10,129 nt of DNA from Verrucomicrobiota bacterium (GTDB lineage: Bacteria; Verrucomicrobiota; Verrucomicrobiia; Opitutales; Opitutaceae), in contig RFJS01000107.1 of assembly GCA_003694825.1 (NCBI GenBank), positions 1-10,129 of the forward strand, read 5' to 3'. The translations under genes and the position numbers were made by a program. The first letter of the stretch is position 1. Each line of letters begins with the position of its first letter. A model generated the notes under the pieces. That model made no database searches and was not told where the DNA came from. It saw nothing but the letters and a program-made list of their open reading frames with translations. Positions 1 to 7,900 of the stretch are shown here, one piece after another.

Positions 1-142
1 CCTCGGAAATCAATGCGACCGAGCGCCCCCGGGTCCGGCCGAGGCGGCGCCCAAGCTCCTGAGCGGCATACACACCGGCGAACCCTCCGCCGAGGATAAT
101 AACATCGAACACCTTGCGCGATTCCTGCTCCACGGTCTGCAC
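1..142 (-). CDS. NDH-2-like FAD/NAD(P)-dependent oxidoreductase, N-terminal part (runs off left edge)
   Basis: Only the first 47 or so codons are inside the window. Read on the minus strand, they encode KVFDVIILGGGFAGVYAAQE followed by LGRRLGR and SVALISE. This is a beta strand, a glycine-rich turn (GGGFAG) and a helix ending in a second strand, which is the FAD-binding Rossmann motif at the N-terminus of pyridine nucleotide-disulphide oxidoreductases. The wording GGGFAGVYAAQELG is typical of type II NADH dehydrogenases, membrane-surface enzymes that oxidise NADH and reduce quinone without pumping protons. That specific assignment is from family resemblance, since the NADH and quinone regions lie outside. 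I chose GTG at 142-140; GTG at 133 or 112 is also possible. There is no Shine-Dalgarno sequence, and the start follows a pyrimidine-rich CCCTTTAGC. The gene is divergent from the next one, with about 120 bp between them. Confidence 0.72.
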   Translation of the reverse strand, partial: MQTVEQESRKVFDVIILGGGFAGVYAAQELGRRLGRTRGRSVALISE

Positions 143-182
143 GCTAAAGGGATTCTTCGCCCTCGCAAGGCGGCTCCGGGGT

Positions 183-210
183 TTGTGGCGCGGTGTGCCG
201 GTGGTAACTT
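183..210 (+). promoter_or_regulatory. Weak candidate promoter for the 265-1308 gene
   Basis: TTGTGG (183-188) and TAACTT (205-210) are spaced by 16 bases, in the divergent gap between the oxidoreductase and the membrane-anchored protein. The match to sigma-70 consensus is partial, and this is the best pair I saw in the gap. No experimental or comparative support is available here. Confidence 0.22.
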
Positions 211-264
211 TCCGGGCGTCCGCGGCGTCAGTGCTCCAGATCCATCCCGCCGCCTTTCCTCAGC

Positions 265-1308
265 ATGAACCGCAAGGATGCCGCCCTGATTGTTGTCGCC
301 GCCACCGCTTCGGTGCTCGCGGCCGCCCTCTATGTCGAAAACCGCCGGCTTCACGAGATCATCGCCCGCGAGGATCTCGACGGCCGCGCTGGTTCGGTGT
401 CCGAGTCCGCCGCGACGCCACCGGTGACCGTGGCCGATGCCCCGGATGAACCGGCAGAGCCCGTCCGATCCGATGGACCGCCGCCGGCCGCCGCCGAAGC
501 CGACACCCCGTCGCGCCCGCGCTCGGAGCGTTTCGAGCGCTTCGCGGAAAATATGAGCCGCATGCTCACCGATCCGGATTCCCGCGATGCCATCCTCACG
601 CGAATGAAATCCCGCGTCGATCGCGTCTATGGTGACCTCTTCGTTGCGTTGGGGCTCGATGAAGTGCAGGCGGAGACCCTCAGGACGCTCCTCGCCGAGC
701 GGCAGATGGCGCGCATGGAGGCCGGGATGTTGTTGCGCACCGCGGAGTCCGAGGAGGAGCGCGAGCAGGCGCGGCTCTGGCGCGAGGAGAAGCTGGCCTC
801 GCTCGATGCGGGCCTCGAAGCCGTTCTCGGTCCGGAGGCGGGCCAGATCCTCGAGGAATACCAGCGGACCGCGCCCATCCGCAACGTGGTCGAGGACGTC
901 TCGAGGCGGGCCAGCTATGTCGGTGCGCCGATGTCTGCCGAGCAGAGCGCGCGCTTGGTTTCGGTGATGCAGAGCGTTGACGAGACCCTGCCGTTGCCCG
1001 GGGCGGGGGATGCCGCGGCGGGCGATCTGCGGCGGGGGCCGGATACCGCGCAGCTCACGCCCGAATACGTGCAGAGCTACCTGGACAGCCTCCGCAAACA
1101 GAACCAGGCCGTGCTCGAGCGCGCCCGCGAATTCCTTTCGCCGGAGCAGCTCGAGGCGCTTGCCGACCAGCAGGTCGAAAACTTCGAGGCGACCGAGAAG
1201 CAGCTCAACTTCGCGCTCCGCAACCCGGATGTCACCCGGATGCCGTTTTTCGGCGGTCCCGGCGGACGGGGGGTTCGCGGGCGCGGTCCCGGGCCGGGCG
1301 GCCCGTGA
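265..1308 (+). CDS. Membrane-anchored helical protein of unknown function
   Basis: The product has 347 residues and I do not recognise a named family. It starts with a short charged N-terminus (MNRKD), then one hydrophobic segment at about residues 6-24 ([19 protein letters not shown]). This looks like an uncleaved signal anchor, placing the rest in the periplasm. Residues about 40-85 are a proline/alanine/acid-rich linker. The remainder is charged and helical, with two weakly similar stretches, [18 protein letters not shown] and [13 protein letters not shown]. They recall the LTxxQ-like helices of Spy/CpxP-type periplasmic proteins, though the match is too weak to assign a role. The C-terminus is a glycine/proline/arginine tail. 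The ATG at 265 directly precedes the hydrophobic segment; an SD is absent and the leader reads CCTTTCCTCAGC. A GGGCC/GGCCC inverted repeat overlaps the gene's end but has no T-tract, so I do not call it a terminator. Confidence 0.8.
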   Translation: MNRKDAALIVVAATASVLAAALYVENRRLHEIIAREDLDGRAGSVSESAATPPVTVADAPDEPAEPVRSDGPPPAAAEADTPSRPRSERFERFAENMSRMLTDPDSRDAILTRMKSRVDRVYGDLFVALGLDEVQAETLRTLLAERQMARMEAGMLLRTAESEEEREQARLWREEKLASLDAGLEAVLGPEAGQILEEYQRTAPIRNVVEDVSRRASYVGAPMSAEQSARLVSVMQSVDETLPLPGAGDAAAGDLRRGPDTAQLTPEYVQSYLDSLRKQNQAVLERAREFLSPEQLEALADQQVENFEATEKQLNFALRNPDVTRMPFFGGPGGRGVRGRGPGPGGP

Positions 1309-1480
1309 GGCATCGGCATCGCGCCGCGGCTGACTGCCGTCGCCGGGAAGACGATCCCGGCCGCGCCGCTGCGCCCCAGGTTTCGCGGAAAGTCCGAACT
1401 TGCCCACCGACAATAGCGGCGGTTACCTACGCGGCTCTTTTCCAACCAACCGCCAACCAACGAGATTCTTTCCTTCAGCC

Positions 1481-2624
1481 ATGCTCTCTCCCGAGACCCG
1501 TTCCCACATCGAAGAAATCAAGAAACGCGCCGGTCAGTTGTGGAGGTTTCTTTAACGTCGATCGCAAACGCCACGAAATCGAAGCGCTCGAGGCGCAGAT
1601 GGCCCAGGAGGGGTTTTGGGACAACCAGAACGCCGCCCGGGACGTCATCAACCGCGCCAATCAGCTGAAGAAACTCGTCAACGGCATCGTCGATTTCCAG
1701 AAGAAGGTCGAGGATGCCGAAGTCATGGCCGACCTGCTCGACGAGGAGGGCGTGCAGGAGAACTCGCCGGAGGCTCAGGAATTTGATGCCACGGTCCTGG
1801 CTCTGCGCGACGTACTCGACGAGCTCGAGATCCAGAGTTTCCTCACCGAGCCCCACGACCACTGCAACGCCATCCTCAGCATCCATGCCGGGGCTGGTGG
1901 CACCGAGTCTTGTGACTGGGCGGACATGCTGCTGCGCATGTATACCCGGTGGGCCGAGCGCCGCGGCTGGGAGGTCGACATCCAGGAAATCGCTCCCGGT
2001 GAAGAGGCCGGCATCACCCGTGCCACCATGCTGCTCAAGGGGCCCAATGCCTACGGCTTCGCCAAGGCTGAGCGCGGCGTGCACCGGCTCGTGCGTATCA
2101 GCCCCTTCGATGCGAATAAGCGCCGGCACACTTCGTTCTGCGCCGTCGATGTCATCGCCGAGATCGAGGACGACACCGAGATCGAGATCAAGGACGAGGA
2201 CATCAAGATCGAGACGTTCCGCTCTTCGGGCAAGGGCGGCCAGCACACCCAGAAAAACGATACAGCGGTGCGCATCACCCACCTTCCCACCGGCATCGTC
2301 TCCGCCTGCCAGAACGAACGCTCCCAGGCAAAAAACAAGGAGCAGGCCATGAAGATCCTCAAGGCCCGCATCTGGGAGAAGAAACAGGACGAGAAGCGAT
2401 CCGAGCAGGAAAAATACTACGGCGAAAAGGGCGAGATCGGCTGGGGCAACCAGATCCGCAGCTACGTCTTCCAGCCCTACCAGATGGTCAAGGATCTGCG
2501 CACCGGCGTGGAAACCGGCAACATTCAGGCCGTGATGGATGGCGATCTCGACCGTTTCGTCCACGGTTGGCTCCGCGCCGGGTGCCCCCGGCAGCGCAGC
2601 AAGGAAATCGCCATCGAAGAATGA
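1481..2624 (+). CDS. prfB: Peptide chain release factor 2, with programmed +1 frameshift
   Basis: RF2 recognises UGA and UAA stop codons in the ribosomal A site and triggers release of the finished peptide. The gene has two reading frames. An ATG at 1481 opens 24 codons ([20 protein letters not shown] then WRFL) and hits TAA at 1553. Skipping base 1553 and reading on from AAC (1554-1556) gives [15 protein letters not shown] and the rest, 380 residues in total (E. coli RF2 has 365). The stop-recognition tripeptide SPF lies at residues 207-209 (2100-2108), in [16 protein letters not shown]. The catalytic GGQ lies at 252-254 (2235-2243), in [20 protein letters not shown]. The long open frame also extends upstream to 1305, but those codons do not look like RF2, whereas the ATG-initiated segment does. 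No SD precedes the ATG; the leader is TTTCCTTCAGCC. The gene's own stop is TGA, overlapping the next start. Confidence 0.95.
1542..1556 (+). promoter_or_regulatory. prfB +1 programmed frameshift site with a TAA stop
   Basis: The site reads GGAGGTTTCTTTAAC. An SD-like GGAGG (1542-1546) is followed by three bases (TTT), the slippery CTT (1550-1552), the in-frame stop TAA (1553-1555) and then C. In E. coli the same element is AGGGGG-TAT-CTT-TGA-C, so the spacing is identical. When RF2 is scarce the ribosome pauses at the stop, the internal SD pulls on the 16S tail, and the tRNA-Leu slips from CUU to UUU, restoring the RF2 frame. The unusual feature is TAA in place of TGA: UAA can also be terminated by RF1, so the switch would not report RF2 alone. 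A single G-to-A change (or a sequencing error) would explain it. Confidence 0.9.
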
Positions 2625-4033
2625 TCGCCAAACCCGAGCTCGCCTACGCCGACCTCAAGCGCGCCTTCGCCGAGCAGCCGCTGTTCGAAGACAAGACATG
2701 GCGGCTCTCGCCGACGGCCTGGCCGTTGACCGCCGAGCAGGTCGAGGAACTCGAGGCCATCGGCACCGCGTGCCTCGAGTTATACCAGGCGCTCGAGACG
2801 CTCTACCGCCGCAGTTCGAGTGGGCGAAATCTGCTGCGCAACCGTGAGCTGCACGCCCCGTGGGCGGCGGAATACCTCGACCGCGGAAAGCCGGCATGGC
2901 TCGCCGAGTTGTCCCGCCTCCCGGCCCTTCGCGGCGTCATGCCGCCGGTGATCCGGCCCGACCTTCTCCTCACCGCCGACGGCTTTGCCCTCACCGAGCT
3001 CGACTCGGTGCCGGGGGGCATCGGGCTCACCGCCTTTCTCAACCGGCTCTTCTCACGGGCGCATGGCGACGCCATCCTCGGGCACGGCGACGCCATGATC
3101 GAGGGCTTCTACAAGGCGGTCACCCAGTCCGTGGCGACGCATGCGCACTCGCCGGTCGTGGCCATCATCGTCAGCGCGGAGGCGTCCACCTACCGGCCGG
3201 AAATGGAGTGGCTCGCGGCCGAACTCCAGAAGAAGGGCCGGCGGGTGATGTGTTTCGCCCCGGAGGAGGTCTTCCCGCTCGGCGGCGCGCTCTACTACGA
3301 CAACGAGGGCACGCCGGAGAAGATCGACGTCGTCTATCGCTTCTACGAGTTGTTCGATCTCGAGAATGTATCCACGTCTAAATACATTCTCGAGGCGTGG
3401 CAGCAGGACGAGCTGGTCATCACGCCGGCTTACCGTCCCTTCCTCGAGGAGAAGCTTTCGCTCGCGCTCTTTCACCACCACCTCCTGCAGGACTTCTGGG
3501 CGGAGAATCTTTCGAAGCAGTCGCTGCGCCGCCTGCGGCGTCTCATCCCGCGCTCGTGGGTCGTCGATCCCGCTCCGTTGCCGCCGAGCGCCGTGCTCGA
3601 CGGCCCGACTGTCGGTGGCCGTCTCATGAACGACTGGCGCGACCTCGCGCGCGCCTCGCAGCGGGGGCGCGAGCTGGTGCTCAAGGTATCCGGATTTCAC
3701 GAACAGGCGTGGGGAGCGCGGAGCGTGATCGTTGGCAGCGATTGTTCCCGCGAAGAGTGGCAGCAGGGGGTCGAGCACGCCCTCGAGTCCGGCGACGAGC
3801 ATCTCTACGTGCTCCAGGAATACCGCAAGCCGAAGCGCCTGCGCCATCCGCTCTATGCGGTGGACGGCCAGGGCGTTTACGAAGCGCAGGGGCGCCTGCG
3901 CCTCTGTCCCTACTTTTTCAATATCGGAGGAAAGGCGCAACTGGCCGGTGCCCTCGCCACGTTTTGCCCGCCGGACAAGAAGATCATTCACGGGATGGTG
4001 GACGCCGCGTTGCTCCCCTGCGTCCGGGTGTAG
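2621..4033 (+). CDS. Putative circularly permuted ATP-grasp-like protein, function unknown
   Basis: The product has 470 residues. I chose the ATG at 2621, which overlaps the prfB stop as ATGA and suggests translational coupling. An in-frame ATG at 2567 lies inside prfB and would add 18 implausible residues. Several segments resemble circularly permuted ATP-grasp enzymes (DUF404/407 and glutathionylspermidine-synthase-like groups): [20 protein letters not shown] (RPD at 112-114, Glu126) followed by [26 protein letters not shown] (Lys355), which looks like the nucleotide-binding lysine and glycine-containing loop; [12 protein letters not shown] (Gln399, Glu400); and [11 protein letters not shown] near 428-438, a likely metal or phosphate site. 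If correct, the enzyme would join a carboxylate to an amine using ATP; the substrate is unknown. There is no signal peptide or membrane segment. The fold call rests on motif resemblance, so a profile search would be decisive. The stop is TAG. Confidence 0.8.
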   Translation: MIAKPELAYADLKRAFAEQPLFEDKTWRLSPTAWPLTAEQVEELEAIGTACLELYQALETLYRRSSSGRNLLRNRELHAPWAAEYLDRGKPAWLAELSRLPALRGVMPPVIRPDLLLTADGFALTELDSVPGGIGLTAFLNRLFSRAHGDAILGHGDAMIEGFYKAVTQSVATHAHSPVVAIIVSAEASTYRPEMEWLAAELQKKGRRVMCFAPEEVFPLGGALYYDNEGTPEKIDVVYRFYELFDLENVSTSKYILEAWQQDELVITPAYRPFLEEKLSLALFHHHLLQDFWAENLSKQSLRRLRRLIPRSWVVDPAPLPPSAVLDGPTVGGRLMNDWRDLARASQRGRELVLKVSGFHEQAWGARSVIVGSDCSREEWQQGVEHALESGDEHLYVLQEYRKPKRLRHPLYAVDGQGVYEAQGRLRLCPYFFNIGGKAQLAGALATFCPPDKKIIHGMVDAALLPCVRV

Positions 4034-4117
4034 AAGAGCGCACTCAGGGGCGCGCTTTTGCGCCGGTGTCGGCGCTCAGCACGGAGGCGTGACGGATCCA
4101 GAGGGTAGGGGGGGGCT

Positions 4118-4164
4118 CCCTCGAGGCGAGGGCGGGGGGCGGCATTGGCACGGGTGGCCGTGCC
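4118..4164. repeat. Two adjacent compact palindromes, candidate REP-like element
   Basis: Two perfect hairpins sit close together in the convergent gap. The first is CCCTCG (4118-4123) with CGAGGG (4127-4132) around a three-base loop. The second is GGCACGG (4147-4153) with CCGTGCC (4158-4164) around GTGG. Neither is followed by a T-run, so they are not obvious terminators. Paired GC-rich palindromes between genes resemble bacterial REP or other intergenic repeat families, but one window cannot show copy number. Confidence 0.4.
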
Positions 4165-4180
4165 CTCGGTCCGATCGGCG

Positions 4181-4206
4181 GTCCGCTCCGCTCAACTTGC
4201 GCGGAC
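4181..4206. repeat. Inverted repeat in the convergent gap
   Basis: GTCCGC (4181-4186) is complementary to GCGGAC (4201-4206), with a 14-base loop. It may be part of the same palindromic block as 4118-4164 or a chance stem in GC-rich DNA. Confidence 0.25.
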
Positions 4207-4223
4207 AAGCCCGGGAAAAAAAG

Positions 4224-4274
4224 AAACCGCCCTCTCCGCGGGGCAGGGGTAGATGGGCGGAGAGGGCGGTTTTT
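4224..4274. terminator. Strong bidirectional intrinsic terminator
   Basis: A perfect 16-bp stem pairs 4224-4239 with 4257-4272 around a 17-base loop. On the plus strand it ends in TTTTT (4270-4274), ending transcription from the prfB/ATP-grasp unit. On the minus strand the A-rich stretch at 4216-4226 supplies a U-tract, ending transcription from the CBS-domain gene. Its position between two convergent genes fits this double role. Confidence 0.88.
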
Positions 4275-4297
4275 CGCTTGGGGGGGAAATCGAGTCG

Positions 4298-4738
4298 TCA
4301 GCCCATGCCGCCGGTGATGTAGGTCATGAGCTGTTCGGCGTGAGACTTGTGCGCCTCGACGAACCACCGGGTGATGTCACCCTGGGAGATGAGCCCGAGC
4401 AGTTTGCCGTCGGCGACAACCGGCAGGTGCCGGCAGCGGTTTTCGCTGATAAACTCGAGGGCGTCCTGAACGGTCGCGTCGGGCGAGATGATCTTTGGAT
4501 TGCGCGTCATCACCTTCTCGAGAGGCGTTTCGGCGGGGTCGAGCCCCTCGGCGACCACCCGGTAGAGGACGTCGCGCTCGGTGAAAATGCCGACAAGGTT
4601 GCCGTCCTCGAGGACAACGACCGAGCCGACCTTGTGCTCATTCATCACCGCGACAGCGTCGGCGACAGTGGCGGTGACGGGAACGGAGTAGACGGAGCTG
4701 CCTTTGTCCGAGAGAAGGCTGGAAACAGGTGGGTTCAT
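4298..4738 (-). CDS. Two-CBS-domain protein
   Basis: The product has 146 residues and consists almost entirely of a tandem CBS pair (Bateman module). The first domain covers about residues 8-62 (SSVYSVPVTATVADAVAVMN to GIFTERDVLYRV). The second covers about 72-130 (VMTRNPKIISPDATVQDALE to GLISQGDITRW). Each domain ends in the usual G-(I/L)-(F/I)-(T/S)-x-x-D pattern that helps bind adenosyl ligands such as AMP, ATP or SAM. No catalytic domain is attached, so the protein probably acts as a free energy or nucleotide sensor; its partner is not shown by the sequence. I chose the ATG at 4738 (MNPPVSSLLSDKG). An in-frame TTG at 4783 would add 15 residues unlike the family. There is no SD; the leader is GCTTTCTGT. 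The gene converges on the ATP-grasp gene and diverges from smc. Confidence 0.9.
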   Translation of the reverse strand: MNPPVSSLLSDKGSSVYSVPVTATVADAVAVMNEHKVGSVVVLEDGNLVGIFTERDVLYRVVAEGLDPAETPLEKVMTRNPKIISPDATVQDALEFISENRCRHLPVVADGKLLGLISQGDITRWFVEAHKSHAEQLMTYITGGMG

Positions 4739-4755
4739 ACAGAAAGCAAGTCCGA

Positions 4756-4783
4756 CTAATAACCCTTCGCGGCGGGGAGGCAA
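4756..4783 (-). promoter_or_regulatory. Candidate promoter of the CBS-domain gene
   Basis: On the minus strand, TTGCCT (4783-4778) and TATTAG (4761-4756) are separated by 16 bases. Each matches four of six sigma-70 consensus positions. Transcription would begin about ten bases before the ATG at 4738, giving a very short leader without an SD. Confidence 0.35.
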
Positions 4784-4921
4784 TGGTTTTTATGTGCAAG
4801 GCTTCATCAAATCCCGCCTTGCGAGGCGAGGCGTGCACCGTGGCCTGTTTTCCGCTCGATGGCGCCGGGGATGCCGAGCCGGGCGGATCACGGTCGTTCC
4901 GGCCGGGCGAGGTTTTTGAAG

Positions 4922-4950
4922 TTGATCGTCCTGAGCCTGGCCCCTCAAAT
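4922..4950 (+). promoter_or_regulatory. Candidate smc promoter with a near-leaderless start
   Basis: TTGATC (4922-4927) and TCAAAT (4945-4950) have a 17-base spacer, each matching four of six consensus positions. The predicted transcript would start only a few bases before the smc ATG at 4961. The rest of the divergent gap (4739-4921) shows nothing else I can name. Confidence 0.3.
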
Positions 4951-4960
4951 CCGCCGCTTC

Positions 4961-7900
4961 ATGCATCTGCGGGCCCTCAAACTGAATGGCTTCAAGAGCT
5001 TCGCCGACCCGACCGAGCTTCGCTTCGAGCCGGGCGTCACCGCTGTCGTCGGCCCGAACGGGTGTGGCAAGAGCAACATCGCCGATGCCATTCGCTGGGT
5101 GCTCGGGGAGCAGAGCGCCAAGGCTCTGCGCGGCGGCAAGATGCAGGACGTCATCTTCGAGGGCACGGACCGCCGCAAGCCCCTGCAGATGTGCGAGGTC
5201 TCGCTGCTGCTTACCGACTGCGAGGAGCAGCTCGGCACCGATTTCAATGAGATCGAGATCACCCGGCGCGTCTCGCGCGATGGCGGCAGCGACTACTTCC
5301 TCAACGGGCGTCCCTGCCGGTTGAAGGACATTCAGAAGCTCTTCATGGATACCGGCGTGGGGCGGACTTCCTACTCGATCATGGCGCAGGGCCAGATCGA
5401 TCAGATCCTCTCCTCGAAGCCGGAAGAACGCCGGGCCGTCTTCGAAGAGGCCGCAGGTATCACCAAATACAAGACACAGCGCCGCGAAGCCCTCAACAAG
5501 CTCAAGCTCGTCGACCAGAACCTCAGCCGCGTCACCGATGTGATCAATGAGGTCAGTCGGCAGATCACCAGCCTGCGCCGCCAGGCATCGAAGGCACTGC
5601 GCTACAAGCGCCTCAGCCACCGGCTGCGCCATCTCGATCTCGCCCACAACGGGCACGCGCACGAGATCCTGCGCTCCGCCATCAACCGGCTCGACGAACA
5701 GCTCCGCGCCCGCTCGGGCAACGTCGAGCAATACCGGGCCGGCCTCGAGAGCCGGGAGAGCGCCCTGGCCGAGGCCAGAAGCCGGCGCGGGCAGCTCCTG
5801 CAGCGGGTGCAGGAGGCCCAGCAGGCCGTGTTCGATCTCAAGAGCCAGAAGGAAGCCGCGCTCAACCAGGCGCACATGGCCGACATCCGGCGCAACAGCC
5901 TCGAGGAGCGCATCGCCCAGGCGCGGGACGACCTGGCCTCGATCGAAAAACAGCTCGCCGAGCTGTCCGAAAAAGCGGATGCCGGCGCGCAGGACAAGCA
6001 GGCTCAGCTCGACATCCTGACGCAGGCCGACGCCATTTTCCAGGAGCGCAACCGCGACCTGCAGGCGGTCGAGAAGCAGCTCCGCGAGGCCGATGAACGC
6101 CTCCGCCAGTTCAAGCATCAGCTCATGCAGGCCGAGAGTGAGATGGTGCGCCTGCGCAACACCTGCTCCAATCTCGAGGTCGAGCAGCGCACCGCCCAAG
6201 CGCGGCGCGAGCGGCTCGAAGAGGACTTTTCCGAGCAGGATGCCGCCGAGGCCGCCGCCGCCGAAGCGCTCGAAAAGGCGACCGCCGAAATTCGCGCGGC
6301 CGAAGAGGCGGAAAAGGCCGCCGAAGCCGCCGTCGCCGAGGCCCAGGAGCAGGTGGCCCAGTGCACCCGAGACTTTCGCGCCATGCAGGGGCGCATCCAG
6401 GAGCTGGATCGCGCGGTCGCCCAGAAGAGCGCCCGGCTGCGCCTGCTCCAGCAGCTGCAGGAGCGCCTCGAAGGTTTCGGCGCCGGGGCCAGGGCCATGC
6501 TCAAGGGACGTCTCGGCGGGGCCTTTTCCGGCCGCGCTTTCGAGGCGCTGAGCGCCTCGCTGAAGGTCAACACCGAGGATGCCCGCGCCGTGGAGGCACT
6601 CCTCGGTGCGGCCGTCGAGGCGGTCGTGGTCGGCGACGGCGAGACCGCCTGCGCCGCGCTCAGCCAGATCTCCGAGCAAAAGCTCGGGCGGGCCTGCCTG
6701 CAGTTCGAGGCGCCGCCGCTTCGCCTGGGAGCAGCCGGGGCGGCGGGCGTCGCCCTGCCCGAAGGGATCCGGCCCGCCACGAGCGCGCTCGCGGTCTCGC
6801 CGGAGGAGCTGGAGATGCATCCGGCCGCCGGCCTGCTCGGGGCCAGCTACATCATCGACGACGTCCATGCCTTCCTGCGCTTCTGGCGGGAAAACCCCGG
6901 CTTCGAATTCCTTTTTGCCGCCTCGAGCCGCGGTGAGCTCATCGACCGCCGCGGCCTGATCTACGGCGGCCAGGAAAAGAAGGACGCCGGCATTCTGCAG
7001 CGTGCCGCCGAGATGAAGCAGATCGCCGCGGAGATCGAGTCCGAGCAGAAACAGCTCGCCGAACTGCGCAGCGAAGCCGACGCGCTCAACGCCCGCATCG
7101 CCGAGGCGGAGAAGGCCGTCTCCGCCCGCCGCCGCGAGCACGTGCAGGCCACGCAGCGCACCGCATCCGCCCGCACCGAGGAAAAGTCAGCCGCCCGACG
7201 GCTCGAAGAGACCCGCGCCCGCCGCGCCCGCCTCGAGCGCGATCGCGAGACGGTTGAGAACACGCTGCGCGAAGTCGCCGAACGACTCGCCAGGGCCACG
7301 GCCGACCTCGAGGGCGGGGAGAAGAAAGTGCAGGCCGCGCGCGATGCCATCGCCGGCGTGGAGGGAGAGACCGCCGAGCTGCGGGCCGAGCGCGACCGGC
7401 GGATGGAAGCCGTCGCCGAGGCCAGGCTCGACCTTGCGGAAAAGCGGCAGAAGGTCGACGCCCTCGACCGTGGCCTCTCCGAAATCGAATTGACCCGCAG
7501 TTCGCTGCGGCAGCGGCGCGGCATGCTCCAGTCCGAGATCGAAAACTGGACCGAACAGATCGCCGAACTCAACGAGCGGGCGGCCAGCCAGCGTGCCGCC
7601 GCCGAAGAGGCCGAGAAATCGCTCGGCGTCGCCCAGGAGTCCGTCGAAAGCCTGCGGTCGGAACTGGCGGGCATCGAGGAGCAGTTGCAAACGATCGAGG
7701 ACGAGCTGGCCACGCTGCGGCAGCAGTCCGAGGGATTGCGCTCGGAGGTTTCGCGCATCGAGCTCGAACTCACGGAAAAACGCGCCCGGCTGCAGTTCGT
7801 CCGTGAGGAAGTGGAGCGGGAGCACCAGGTCGACCTCTCCGAGATCAACTGGCGCCGCGAGCTCTGGCTCGCCGACCAGGAGCCGCCCGGACTGAAGGTG

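Noticed and set aside
1291..1304. GGGCC/GGCCC inverted repeat at the end of the 265-1308 gene
   Set aside because: Five-bp GC stem inside the Gly/Pro-rich coding tail and without a T-tract, so not a credible terminator.
10..1413. 467-codon open frame on the minus strand opposite the 265-1308 gene
   Set aside because: It is Arg/Gly-rich with no recognisable domain, and overlaps both the NDH-2-like start and the plus-strand gene. It is the expected antisense shadow in GC-rich DNA.
1400..1428. TTGCCC-17-TTACCT upstream of prfB as a promoter
   Set aside because: The -10 half matches consensus at only two positions. The gap probably holds a promoter, but I cannot place it.
1305..1553. In-frame upstream extension of the main prfB frame
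   Set aside because: The residues do not resemble RF2, while the ATG at 1481 in the other frame encodes a proper RF2 N-terminus leading into a frameshift site.
1518..2564. 348-codon open frame antisense to prfB
   Set aside because: No domain signal, and prfB has its SPF and GGQ motifs on the other strand. The frame is a compositional shadow.
3065..3096. GGCGACGCCAT repeated twice, 21 bases apart, in the ATP-grasp-like gene
   Set aside because: It is an in-frame seven-codon echo ([14 protein letters not shown]) within coding sequence. It is too short and isolated to be a repeat element.
4790..7141. 783-codon open frame on the minus strand opposite smc
   Set aside because: Leu/Gly/Ala-rich low-complexity translation that mirrors the codon pattern of smc; the smc frame has unambiguous ATPase motifs.
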